Part shown: in pieces, positions 1 through 8,368 of the stretch
How positions within the stretch are numbered: position 1 is the stretch's first letter
How the letters are laid out: every line of letters starts with the position of its first letter
Assembly: GCF_014695715.1 (NCBI RefSeq)
Contig: NZ_JACJOT010000013.1
Location: 310,001 to 374,000, forward strand
DNA: 64,000 nucleotides
Reading direction: 5' to 3'
Source of the DNA: Microcoleus sp. FACHB-68
GTDB lineage: Bacteria; Cyanobacteriota; Cyanobacteriia; Cyanobacteriales; Oscillatoriaceae
Notes under the pieces: model-generated
What the model was told of the DNA's origin: nothing
Seen by the model: only the letters and a program-made list of their open reading frames with translations
Database searches by the model: none
Made by a program: the position numbers and the translations under genes

Positions 1-15
1 AGGAAATAAAAACTG

Positions 16-780
16 ATGAGTGAACTACGTGCTTTGATTTTTGACGTAGATGGAACTTTAGCAGATACGGAACGGGAGGGGCACAGAGTCGCATTTAATC
101 GTGCTTTTGCAGAGGCCGGCTATGATTGGAATTGGTCAGACTCTTTGTACAGCGAATTGCTGGCGGTTACGGGAGGTAAGGAGCGCATCCGCTTTTACTT
201 GAACGACTACCTACCTGATTTTCAGCCACCTGAGGATTTAGAGCAGTTCATTACCGGCATTCATGCCCTGAAAAATAAACACTACCAAGAATTACTCTCT
301 GCCGGTGCGGTTCCCTTGCGCCCCGGTGTAAAGCGATTGATCGCAGAAGCGCGAGAGAATAACTTGCGTTTAGCGATTGCGACGACTAGCGCTGTGCCGA
401 ATGTATTGGCTGTGTTGGGAGAAATGCTTGACCCTGCTTGGTTCGAGGTGATTGCTGCCGGCGACATGGTTGCAACGAAAAAGCCCGCACCAGATATTTA
501 TTACTACGCGCTGGAACAGATGGATTTACCGGCTGCCGATTGCCTGGTGATTGAAGATTCCCATCATGGCTTTCAGGCTGCCTGTCAAGCGGGTTTAAAG
601 GCTGTTGTGACGGTTAACGAGTACACCCAAGCAGAAGATTTTACCGGCGCGTGCCTGGTGGTAGATTCCTTGGGAGAACCCAACCAGCCTTTTCGGGTTT
701 TGGCTGGGGATGCCGGCGGTGCTACTTATGCGGATTTAGCTCTATTGCGCCGCTTGCACGGTGGCAACGGCAACGGCTGA
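16..780 (+). CDS. HAD-superfamily hydrolase, CbbY-like phosphatase
   Basis: This 254-residue protein has all four HAD motifs. The nucleophile motif FDVDGTLADT is at residues 9-18 (D10, D12), a Thr/Ser motif II lies near residue 121 (AIATTS), the motif III lysine is in TKKPAPDIY near 156, and the acidic motif IV is in VIEDSHHGFQAA near 178. The cap between motifs I and II is the helical subfamily I type, as in CbbY and beta-phosphoglucomutase relatives. CbbY dephosphorylates xylulose 1,5-bisphosphate, a Rubisco inhibitor, but many close relatives act on other sugar phosphates, so the substrate is open. An AGGAAA ribosome site precedes the ATG. It is convergent with the CBS histidine kinase. 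Confidence 0.85.
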   Translation: MSELRALIFDVDGTLADTEREGHRVAFNRAFAEAGYDWNWSDSLYSELLAVTGGKERIRFYLNDYLPDFQPPEDLEQFITGIHALKNKHYQELLSAGAVPLRPGVKRLIAEARENNLRLAIATTSAVPNVLAVLGEMLDPAWFEVIAAGDMVATKKPAPDIYYYALEQMDLPAADCLVIEDSHHGFQAACQAGLKAVVTVNEYTQAEDFTGACLVVDSLGEPNQPFRVLAGDAGGATYADLALLRRLHGGNGNG

Positions 781-853
781 GCCGGCTGAAAAGGAGAGTT
801 TTTAGCTATTTAAAAACTTTCTCGGTATTGAAAACATTTAAAACTTAAAAACT

Positions 854-3040
854 TTATTCGTTTTGTTTAAACTTATGAAGTAAATGTTTTTGCTGTTTTG
901 GCTGTAGAATTGGGATTTCAATAATAAACTCTGTTCCTTCGCCTACTTCTGAAATACATTCCAATCGCCCCTTGTGTTTTTCAACCACAATTTGGTAGCT
1001 AATAGATAATCCTAAGCCAGTGCCTTTCCCCACCGGCTTAGTGGTGAAAAACGGTTCAAACAAATGCTGGCGCACAGATGCCGGCATTCCAATTCCGTTG
1101 TCAGCAATTCGGATAAATATCCAATTGCTGTCTAGTACGCCGGTGCGAATCCGAATCGTTGGGGGCTGTTCCTTGTTCAGCGCCACTCGCTCATTGCTAC
1201 CAACCGAAGGCACAAAACTTTGAACCTCCTCCAGCGCATCAATGGCATTATTAATGATATTCATAAACACTTGATTGAGGGTGCCGGCATAACACTCGAC
1301 TGCGGGCAAAACCCCATATTCTTTGATAATCTCAACCGGCTGAATTTTTGATTTAGGTTTTAGCCGGTGATGCAAAATCAGCAAAGTGCTATCGATGCCT
1401 TCATGAATATCAACTCGCTTCTTTTCTGCTTCATCCAATCGGGAAAAATTGCGTAAAGACAAAACAATTTTGCGGATACGTTCAGCCCCTAACTTCATCG
1501 AATCTAGTAATTTTGGCAAATCTATAATCAGAAAATCTAGGTCAATTTTCTCAGACTGATCGCTAATTTCTGGAGTTAAATTAGGATATGACTGTCGGTA
1601 AAGCTTTAGCAAGTGCAGCAAGTCTTTAATATATTGGCCGGCATAAGATAAATTCCCATAGATAAAATTAACAGGATTATTAATTTCATGGGCAATGCCG
1701 GCAACCAACTGCCCCAAACCCGACATTTTCTCGGCTTGAATAAGCTGAGCTTGGGTTTGTTGCAAATCTTGTAGCGCAGTTGTGAGCTGATCCGCCTTTT
1801 GCCGCAATTGAGTTTCCGATTGCCGCAGGGCATTTTCAACCCGCTGACGCTCGATAATGTCTTCCAAAAGCATAGCATTCGCTGCTTGAAGTTCTGCTGT
1901 GCGTTCCTCAACCTGTCTTTGTAAATCATCATGAGCTTGTTGCAGCGCTTTTTCCGCCCGCACGCGCTCTAAAACTTCACTTTGCAATCGCTCGTTTGTG
2001 TTTTGCAATTCTGTTGTGCGTTCCTCAACAGCTTGCTGCAAAGCCTCAATAATTCCATACATTTCTTTTGGATCAAGTGCTTGCAGCAAACTCGTCTGAG
2101 AAACAATTCCTACCAATTCCCCTTGATTGCCAACAACAACCATTCGCCGCACATGAAGGCGCTGCATTTCTTGATGTGCCAACCATAAAGAATCCGAAGG
2201 ATTTAGGCAAAATAACGGTGAACTCATCACGTCTTGTGCCGGCATTTTCCCTAAATCCAGCGCTAATGCTTGAAATTGGACAATATCGCGCTCGGTGACA
2301 ATGCCTAATGGTAATGGCGAAAGTGTGGAGAAACTTTCTTCCTCTTTTTTCCCTTTTTTCTTCTTTTCTGCTTTCTCTTGCTCTTGTGCAATAACGACAC
2401 AACTGACACGATGCTCTGCCATGAGTTTGGCTAAATCTAGAACCGATGCTTCTTTTGATGCTTGAATCACTTGGGGATTCATCACATCTTTAACAGAGCG
2501 CAATCGAGTTAGAATGTTTGCCGGTTGCAATGCTTTGCGAATGCTTTCCGGCGTAACCATTCCCAATAACTGCCCCTGTTGATCTACTATTGGCAAATGG
2601 CGAATCCGATGCTGGCGAAACAGAGACAAGGCGGTAAAAATACCTTGAGAATCCGATTGCGTGAGAGTGATCACCGGCTTCGTCATCACATCAGCCACGC
2701 AAACGCTATTTAAGTCCATCCTCGCGGCAGTCAGGCGCACGATATCTCGCTCTGTGAAAATCCCTAAAATCGGTACATTACCCATCACCTGTGCACCAGG
2801 GACTTGACAGTGCATCCCCGCCGGCATCCCTGCCATCACCAGCACACAGCTTGCCCGAATCTCTGACAGAATCGTTGCATTGAGCGAGGAACTTGCCACC
2901 GGCAGTGGACAGCTACTTCTGACTTGGCTCATCAGTGCCAGTACATCAACCAAAGGCGTTTCAGGCGCAACAATCAGTGGTGATGGATCAATTGCACGAT
3001 CTAGAGCAGAGGAATAAATGAGCGTGTCGTTGAGTGGCAT
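854..3040 (-). CDS. CBS-domain sensor histidine kinase
   Basis: The protein has 728 residues. The first 325 hold about four CBS repeats (DVMTKPVITL, DVMNPQVIQA and DVMSSPLFCL are recognisable), interrupted near 222-236 by a Lys/Glu-rich insert. Residues 330-440 form a long coiled coil with two repeats of the type EERTxELQ. The HisKA box has its phospho-acceptor at H451 (AGIAHEINNP), followed by an HATPase domain with N, G1 (DNGIGMP) and G2 (GKGTGLGLS) boxes. There is no transmembrane segment, so it is cytosolic. CBS domains often sense adenine nucleotides, so an energy-state input is possible. No response regulator is adjacent. The kinase module resembles that of the kinase at 15.4-16.4 kb. 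Confidence 0.9.
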   Translation of the reverse strand: MPLNDTLIYSSALDRAIDPSPLIVAPETPLVDVLALMSQVRSSCPLPVASSSLNATILSEIRASCVLVMAGMPAGMHCQVPGAQVMGNVPILGIFTERDIVRLTAARMDLNSVCVADVMTKPVITLTQSDSQGIFTALSLFRQHRIRHLPIVDQQGQLLGMVTPESIRKALQPANILTRLRSVKDVMNPQVIQASKEASVLDLAKLMAEHRVSCVVIAQEQEKAEKKKKGKKEEESFSTLSPLPLGIVTERDIVQFQALALDLGKMPAQDVMSSPLFCLNPSDSLWLAHQEMQRLHVRRMVVVGNQGELVGIVSQTSLLQALDPKEMYGIIEALQQAVEERTTELQNTNERLQSEVLERVRAEKALQQAHDDLQRQVEERTAELQAANAMLLEDIIERQRVENALRQSETQLRQKADQLTTALQDLQQTQAQLIQAEKMSGLGQLVAGIAHEINNPVNFIYGNLSYAGQYIKDLLHLLKLYRQSYPNLTPEISDQSEKIDLDFLIIDLPKLLDSMKLGAERIRKIVLSLRNFSRLDEAEKKRVDIHEGIDSTLLILHHRLKPKSKIQPVEIIKEYGVLPAVECYAGTLNQVFMNIINNAIDALEEVQSFVPSVGSNERVALNKEQPPTIRIRTGVLDSNWIFIRIADNGIGMPASVRQHLFEPFFTTKPVGKGTGLGLSISYQIVVEKHKGRLECISEVGEGTEFIIEIPILQPKQQKHLLHKFKQNE

Positions 3041-3685
3041 GGTAGGTGTGGATACTTAACAGAATGTTAAGAATGCTTAATGATGAGCCGGCCAGAAAAC
3101 CTTTAAACGAAAAGTTGTCGCACAATGTCTGCTTAAATCATGCTCTAGATGTTGGTTGGTTGAAAGCAAATTTTAAAATATTCAACAAATTTTTAAAGAA
3201 TGTTAACAACTATAAATTTTAGGACAAGGTATCTCAGCCGGCCTGTATGCCTAATTTACTATTTATTCTGCCTGTAATAGAGGCATCTGGAAGATTGCTC
3301 TACACAAGTTCATAAGAACAATTTGCCGGCACCTGCTGCCGCCAAGTTTGCTAATTAACAATATTTAGGAGCAAACAGGGCCGACTTAACTGCATTATTT
3401 AAAGGGTAAGATTAAACTGCAACCAAACAATTAAATTTATATGAATAATTAGTTTTAAACTAAATTATAGCAACCAGATATTGTTTATAAATGCTAAAAT
3501 CCCCAACTTTTATAGAAAAGCCGGGGTTCTCATCTGACGATTTTTAGAAATTAAATAAAAGTGTGATAACTGTAGGGGCGTAAAGAAATACGCCCCGGTT
3601 AGCCGGCAATTTAATTCGTGGTGTTAAATCTAGCCGGCAAAATATATTTGCAATTTTTTCAAGCTTGGCGGCGATCTAAAATTTT
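3041..3685. other. AT-rich intergenic region with two hairpins
   Basis: No convincing gene is present. Two hairpins are visible. One has arms CCCC/GGGG and inner arms CTTTT/AAAAG (3501-3526). The other is a perfect 8-bp stem GGGGCGTA/TACGCCCC with a 6-nt loop (3575-3596). Both resemble dispersed intergenic palindromes common in cyanobacteria. The second could also act as a terminator for the small minus-strand gene ending at 3686. Confidence 0.5.
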
Positions 3686-3979
3686 CTAAACCTCGAAATG
3701 GCTGAGAGTGAGCAAAGTGTTCTGACACCGGGCGCAGCGGTTGCCTTCCACACACCAGCATTCTTTCACCGTTTGCAGCAGAAATGCCTTCATCTGCCGG
3801 TTTTCTGCGAGTACCTTTGCAAAACGAGCTTGTGCTTGCTCGATGGATTGAGACACATAGGCTAAATCTTCATGGAGATCCTCTAGATGCTCTAGCGTGT
3901 CTTGGCTTAAAGCGTCACCAATTTCCAATTGAGCGTTAAGGACGATTTCACTCAGTCGGTTTGTGGGATTGGTTCTCAT
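3686..3979 (-). CDS. Small conserved-looking protein with C-terminal cysteine cluster
   Basis: The 97-residue product is unrecognised. It has a helical, acidic middle (EHLEDLHEDLAYVSQSIEQA), then a C-terminal segment with CWC and CARC spaced to bind a metal (C-x-C-x6-C-x2-C). That pattern suggests a small zinc-binding adaptor, but no family can be named. The ATG start has an AG-rich stretch upstream. It stands alone between two intergenic regions. Confidence 0.55.
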   Translation of the reverse strand: MRTNPTNRLSEIVLNAQLEIGDALSQDTLEHLEDLHEDLAYVSQSIEQAQARFAKVLAENRQMKAFLLQTVKECWCVEGNRCARCQNTLLTLSHFEV

Positions 3980-4029
3980 GGCTCTTAAAGTTAAAGATTG
4001 CTGAAAAACTGAAACCGGCTTTGTAGCAC

Positions 4030-4254
4030 TTTTGCCTTGGGCTTAGATAGAATTGTAATAACCGGGTAATCGATAATCAGTAATGGGTAATGGTCATCTC
4101 CATTACCTGTTACCCGTTATCTATGCCGGGAGTAAATAAGCCGCACTTACCCAGCTACTTGGTATTAGTTGATACCCTTCCTATTTCTATCTATACAAAG
4201 TTCAACAAATGCAAGTCTGGATGGTAGCAGGGGACACCATCCAGACTGATGATT
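4030..4254. repeat. Intergenic palindrome of GGGTAATGG/CCATTACC type
   Basis: Around 4080-4125 an imperfect hairpin pairs GGGTAATGG with CCATTACC and, outside it, with TTACCC. This kind of GGTAAT/ATTACC palindrome is frequent in filamentous cyanobacterial spacers. Nothing else is seen here. Confidence 0.4.
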
Positions 4255-4992
4255 TTAGTTAACGACGCTTGCTTCCATTTCACTGACGTTATTATGGGGC
4301 AGCAGCATTTCGCTAGCGCCATTTCCATTGGCATGAGCCGCCATTAAGCGGACAATTTCATGGGGCGGTAAGTGATCCAGACAAGCCATGAGTTTTGTGC
4401 CTTCCAGATCCAGCAAGCGGGCTTGATTGTTTTCATCTTCCAGCGCGACTGCGACTTGATCGAGCCGGCTCCAAGCTTTATCGGACGTGGCATCTAGCTG
4501 TTTCAGCAGCGGATCAGAGACATTCGGGAATTTCGCGCCGCGCTCGTACCATTCCCATTTCAGCGAATAGTAATTAATCGGTTTCAAAATGCCGGTTTCA
4601 TCTGGCTTTTGACCGGAGTGTTTAACGAAATCTGGCACAAAAATGCCTTCTGCCGGCTCAATGCCCCGCGCCATAATTTCTGTGACTTTGCGGTTGAAAT
4701 CGCTCAAGGAGCGGCCTTTAATGTATGTACACATGACGACGCCTTGAGGCATATCGCCGGCTTCCGCAACAAACCAAATTTGTCCCCAAAGTGTATGGTG
4801 AGTTTGACCGAGGCTGCCGAAGAATTTGCTAAATTTTAAAATCGTCATCGCCAGCTTAGAACCATATTCCTCATCGCCAATTGTCCAGCGCCCAGACTGA
4901 CAATTATTACGGACTGACAGGGGAAGTTCTGGGACAATAATTGCATCAGCCGGTTTGCAACCAAAGACAGAAAGTTTAGGATGTTCAGACAT
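4255..4992 (-). CDS. Conserved cyanobacterial protein of unknown function
   Basis: With the ATG at 4992 (AGGAA upstream) the product is 245 residues; a longer frame opens 60 nt earlier but lacks a good ribosome site. It has no signal peptide or membrane segment. A conserved-looking core runs from FGCKPADAIIVPELPL through TLWGQIWFVAEAGDMPQGVV to YYSLKWEWYERG, rich in aromatics. It may belong to the DUF5895 group, but I am not sure. It lies 85 nt downstream of another unknown gene on the same strand, and both are divergent from an XRE/ImmA pair, so they are likely one regulated unit. Confidence 0.65.
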   Translation of the reverse strand: MSEHPKLSVFGCKPADAIIVPELPLSVRNNCQSGRWTIGDEEYGSKLAMTILKFSKFFGSLGQTHHTLWGQIWFVAEAGDMPQGVVMCTYIKGRSLSDFNRKVTEIMARGIEPAEGIFVPDFVKHSGQKPDETGILKPINYYSLKWEWYERGAKFPNVSDPLLKQLDATSDKAWSRLDQVAVALEDENNQARLLDLEGTKLMACLDHLPPHEIVRLMAAHANGNGASEMLLPHNNVSEMEASVVN

Positions 4993-5077
4993 AAATTCAG
5001 TTCCTAGTTTATTGTTGTTTGTTTGCTGTTTATTTCGAGCTTGATTCGCCATTTGTTATTCACTCGCTCGCAATTGG

Positions 5078-5458
5078 TTACTTTTCGCGCCCGACTGGGT
5101 AAGAAACCAGAGGTTGATGGGTTGACACCGGCTTTGGATGCGCTGCATATTCGCTGCCGGCACCGACGCCTATCGCCTGTTCAGTTGCAGCACGCACCCG
5201 TTGCTCTGCATACATCTCAACTGCCGGCTGGCTGTGCTCAGTTGCGGCTGCTGACTGAGATTTGATGTCACGCAACACTTCAGTTAATTGCTCTAGCAGC
5301 TCAATGTGGGCTACGGTGAAGTGGATGCTGAAGCCTTGTCCATCCCGTGCATAGCCAGGACAAACGAGAGAAGCTGAACTTTGTTGGTCGTGCTTGGCGA
5401 TATAAAGCCAGTCGCTCTCAGCCAGTTTGTAGTGAGTATCTGTCCAAGTTTTGAGCAT
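5078..5458 (-). CDS. Hypothetical protein, first gene downstream of the XRE1 operator region
   Basis: ATG at 5458 is preceded by GGGAG, giving 126 residues. The N-terminal 60 residues look folded (LAESDWLYIAKHD, FSIHFTVAHIELLEQLTEVL). The C-terminal 60 are rich in Ala, Gln, Ser and Pro and probably disordered. No family is recognised. A promoter read on the minus strand (TTGACG at 5719-5714, 18-bp spacer, TAGGAT at 5695-5690) has its -35 inside operator site 2, so the XRE1 protein probably controls this gene. The 5' leader would be over 200 nt. Confidence 0.5.
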   Translation of the reverse strand: MLKTWTDTHYKLAESDWLYIAKHDQQSSASLVCPGYARDGQGFSIHFTVAHIELLEQLTEVLRDIKSQSAAATEHSQPAVEMYAEQRVRAATEQAIGVGAGSEYAAHPKPVSTHQPLVSYPVGREK

Positions 5459-5600
5459 TGTAATTCTCCCAAAAGAGCTGGGGACTTCTCCGTGTGCCGT
5501 GGCACTGTTTATTGATGGATGGGGCACAGCGCCGACGCTTCTGCAACTGATTGCGTCTCCACCCTGCGTGCTGCGCTTTGTAGCCGGTGAAATTTTGGCT

Positions 5601-5616
5601 ACACTATATATAGTGT
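5601..5616. promoter_or_regulatory. Perfect NrdR-box-like palindrome
   Basis: ACACTATATATAGTGT is a perfect 16-bp palindrome and matches the known NrdR-box consensus (acaCwAtATaTwGtgt) at every position. NrdR represses ribonucleotide reductase genes in response to nucleotide state. NrdR boxes usually come as a pair, and only one is present here. It lies between the XRE1 operators and the gene starting at 5458. Confidence 0.5.
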
Positions 5617-5664
5617 CTTGAGCGATTCAATTTTGGGTTATTACTCCACGGGTAAGGTCGATAC

Positions 5665-5744
5665 GTTGATTTTCTCGTCAACTAAGCCTATCCTAACGCA
5701 CGGTTGATTTTTTCGTCAAGGGTATTGTTGATTTTTTATTCAAA
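5665..5744. promoter_or_regulatory. Three operator-like repeats of the XRE1 switch
   Basis: Three 18-nt repeats in the same orientation are visible: GTTGATTTTCTCGTCAAC (5665-5682), GTTGATTTTTTCGTCAAG (5703-5720) and a decayed GTTGATTTTTTATTCAAA (5727-5744). The outer halves GTTGA/TCAAC form a dyad. Site 3 overlaps a -35 box (TTGATT 5728-5733, 17-bp spacer, TAGAAT 5751-5756) for the XRE gene. Site 2 overlaps the -35 box of the divergent gene. They are likely binding sites of the XRE protein encoded at 5784. Confidence 0.6.
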
Positions 5745-5783
5745 TTTGCGTAGAATGCAGATGCAGTAAGAAAAGCAGAAGAT

Positions 5784-6134
5784 GTGAACAAGACGTTTGG
5801 ACAGTTGATCCTGAATGCGCGTAAAGCGAAGGGATACAGCCAGAGACAGCTCGCTAAGTTACTCTCGCTGGATTTTACATACCTATCCAAGCTAGAGAAC
5901 GATCGCGGTGATTATGCTCCTAAAGAGGACGTGATTCGCGCTTTGGCACGGAATCTAGATTTAAACGAGGAAGAGTTAATTTTCCTGGCCGGTCGGATTC
6001 CCCAAGGGGACGAAGATTTTCTTAAGCAGAACTACAAAGATATGTCAGTTCTGTTCCGCCGGATGCGGGAAAATCCTGATTTTGCTCAACAAGTGTTCCA
6101 GGCAGCGACACAGGCAGATAACGGGGGCGAGTAA
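5784..6134 (+). CDS. XRE-family repressor (XRE1)
   Basis: GTG start; 116 residues. A Cro/C1-type helix-turn-helix covers residues 7-62 (SQRQLAKLL, recognition helix around FTYLSKLENDRGDY). The C-terminal half (FRRMRENPDFAQQVFQAATQ) closely matches that of the XRE protein at 54.9 kb, so the two are paralogues. The next gene, 2 nt away, encodes an ImmA/IrrE metalloprotease. In ICEBs1 and related elements such a protease cleaves the adjacent repressor. I infer that XRE1 represses itself and the divergent genes through the repeats at 5665-5744. Confidence 0.88.
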   Translation: MNKTFGQLILNARKAKGYSQRQLAKLLSLDFTYLSKLENDRGDYAPKEDVIRALARNLDLNEEELIFLAGRIPQGDEDFLKQNYKDMSVLFRRMRENPDFAQQVFQAATQADNGGE

Positions 6135-6136
6135 TT

Positions 6137-6823
6137 GTGAGTCTATTCAAACCGTATCGCTTCTATTCCAAGGCAGAAATTGAGCGTCGGGCGAATGACT
6201 TGCTGAGGCGGATGGATTTGACGCCGAATTTTACTCCCAAATGGCCTTTTGAGGCGAGTTTGGTGGCTGATTTTCTGGATCTAGGGGTAGTTTGGGACTG
6301 CATCCCCCCCGATGAGGAAGGGGCGATCGCAGCCCGGATTCTGCCCTCGTTGCGGCAAATTGAGATTAATGAAGAGATTTTGAATTTGCCCCAAGGGTTT
6401 CAAGAATCTACTATTGCTCATGAAATCGGTCATTGGGTGCTTCACATTAATCATGATGAAGTGGATGGGGTGGCGAAGCAATTAGAATTGGGGTTGGATA
6501 TTGAGCCGGTAGATCCGTTAGAGCCTTTTGTCTGCCGGGGTTCGAGCAATCAATCTAAAATTGAATCGATTGAGTGGCAGGCGCAATATTTTGCCTCCTG
6601 TTTGCTGATGCCCTGCTCTATTTTAGAAGAGAAACGAGAAGGGCGAAATTTAACGCGGTGGTCTGATTTGTACGCAATGGCTGATGAACTTGGCGTGACA
6701 ATCTCGAATTTAAAACACCGGCTTAAGGATTTAGGCTGGATTCATGTTCCGAAAGGAACGCGCAAAATTTATTTAGGAACTGAAGAGCCGGTGGAACAAC
6801 CAAAGTTATTTGCTCATAAGTAA
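6137..6823 (+). CDS. ImmA/IrrE-family metallopeptidase (ImmA1)
   Basis: GTG start two bases after the XRE1 stop; 228 residues. The zinc motif HEIGH is at 95-99 and the downstream helix WQAQYFASCLLMP supplies the usual third-ligand region. The last 60 residues have a winged-helix look (LGVTISNLKHRLKDLGWI). In the family, such proteases cleave their XRE partner (ImmA of ICEBs1, IrrE/PprI of Deinococcus). It is a paralogue of the protein at 55272-55952, sharing the EWQAQYFASCLLMP block. The product is cytosolic. Confidence 0.88.
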   Translation: MSLFKPYRFYSKAEIERRANDLLRRMDLTPNFTPKWPFEASLVADFLDLGVVWDCIPPDEEGAIAARILPSLRQIEINEEILNLPQGFQESTIAHEIGHWVLHINHDEVDGVAKQLELGLDIEPVDPLEPFVCRGSSNQSKIESIEWQAQYFASCLLMPCSILEEKREGRNLTRWSDLYAMADELGVTISNLKHRLKDLGWIHVPKGTRKIYLGTEEPVEQPKLFAHK

Positions 6824-7261
6824 GCAGCAAATTGCTGATGATGTAGTCTTGTTTTCTCGACATCTGGGGCATAGTGGTCAAATTACCTGACCAAATTTTA
6901 ACCACTATCTTTTACTTGCAACTGAAACATTTATGTGGATCGTCAATATGCTATATAGGTAGAGCTTTTTGATTTATCCTCAATCACTCAAGGGCAATGG
7001 CTCCCACTGTATATTTGATGTTCTATCCCAAACCTGCTCTTGCCAAAGCACTTTTAGATAAATCAGAATTGCTTAAACAGCTATGGCCGGTGCAAGGGTT
7101 GCCTACGGCACGCTACGCGAAAGCATTTCTGATGAAACGCTGATGAGTGAGGGTCGCCCGTATGGCGGTAGACTATAGCGGTTAAAATCGTAGATGTCCC
7201 AACTAAGGTTTCACTATTCTGTACTTCTGGTACACCCATTCTGCCAGAGCTGGAGATCAAT
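6824..7261. other. Intergenic stretch with a dispersed cyanobacterial repeat
   Basis: No gene is supported. Around 7090-7125 the segment GCCTACGGCACGCTACGCGA matches the style of short repeats scattered through many cyanobacterial genomes. The rest is AT-rich and unremarkable. It separates the XRE1/ImmA1 locus from the AT-rich DUF262/HEPN block. Confidence 0.4.
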
Positions 7262-8368
7262 ATGCCAAAAGCCCCAAAAATATCACCCAACTCAGAAATT
7301 ACAGATGAACAAAGAGAAGCCGCAGAAGTCGAAATTCGAGAAAAGCAAAAAGTAGTTGACTATGACACAAAAGAATATCCAGTGGAAGTGCTTGTCAAAA
7401 AATACAGAGATGGGCTGGATGAAGATACCAATGAGTTGTATATACCAGACTATCAACGAGATATGATTTGGGAGGAACCTCGGCAGTCAAAGTTTATTGA
7501 ATCTCTTTTGCTAGGACTACCCATACCATATATTTTTGTTGCTGATTTGCGACCAGAGCAAGAAGATGATGAGGATGATTTAGCTCGGTTAGAAATTGTC
7601 GATGGAACCCAACGTATCCGTACTTTAGATAGATTTCTCAATAACGAGCTAAAGCTGTGTGAACTAGAAAAGCTAAAGAAGCTTAATAACTTCAAATTTA
7701 GCGATTTGCCGCTAGCAAGACAGAGACGCTTCAACCGTGCTACCATTCGCATGATTGTGCTGACTGAGAAAGCTGATGAAGAAACACGACGGGATATGTT
7801 TGAACGCATCAACACAGGTAGCGTCGAACTAAATGATATGGAGAAGCGGAGAGGCATATCTCCTGGCCCATTTGTCAAACTTCTTGAAGAACTCGGCAAA
7901 AATACCAAATTTCGTAAACTATGTCCATTTTCAGAAGCACTTGTCCGCAAACGGGAGCCTGAAGAATTTGTGTTACGTTTTTTTGCATACTTAAATAATT
8001 ATCAGAACTTTGAAAGACAGGTTAATGTGTTTCTTAATGAATATTTAGAAGAACACAACCATCCTGGAATTAATCAAGATGGTATGCGCTCTGAATTTTA
8101 CAAAATGTTAGACTTTGTTGAAAAATACTTTCCAAATGGATTTAGTAAATCAAAAGGTAATGTAAAGACGCCTCGAATTCGATTTGAGGCAATTTCTGTA
8201 GGTGTTGCACTTGCCTTGAGGGAAAACAGCGATATTCAACCAAAGTCAATAAAGTGGCTTGACTCACCCGAATTCAAGGAATATACTACCTCAGATGCAA
8301 GCAACTCCAGACCTAAAGTAATTAAGCGTATTGAATATGTTCGCGATCAACTTCTCCGTAAATCATGA
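7262..8368 (+). CDS. DUF262 (ParB/GmrS-like) domain protein
   Basis: 368 residues. The DUF262 hallmarks are PDYQRDMIW (62-70), SKFIESLLLGLPIPYIFV (76-93) and VDGTQR (113-118), the last equivalent to the DGQQR nucleotide-binding motif. The family has the ParB/Srx-like fold found in GmrSD and other modification-dependent defence proteins, where it uses nucleoside triphosphates. No HNH (DUF1524) domain follows. Instead the stop overlaps the start of a HEPN gene (ATGA), so the two are translationally coupled. The block is AT-rich and free of GCCGGC, unlike its surroundings, which points to transfer. Confidence 0.85.
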   Translation: MPKAPKISPNSEITDEQREAAEVEIREKQKVVDYDTKEYPVEVLVKKYRDGLDEDTNELYIPDYQRDMIWEEPRQSKFIESLLLGLPIPYIFVADLRPEQEDDEDDLARLEIVDGTQRIRTLDRFLNNELKLCELEKLKKLNNFKFSDLPLARQRRFNRATIRMIVLTEKADEETRRDMFERINTGSVELNDMEKRRGISPGPFVKLLEELGKNTKFRKLCPFSEALVRKREPEEFVLRFFAYLNNYQNFERQVNVFLNEYLEEHNHPGINQDGMRSEFYKMLDFVEKYFPNGFSKSKGNVKTPRIRFEAISVGVALALRENSDIQPKSIKWLDSPEFKEYTTSDASNSRPKVIKRIEYVRDQLLRKS

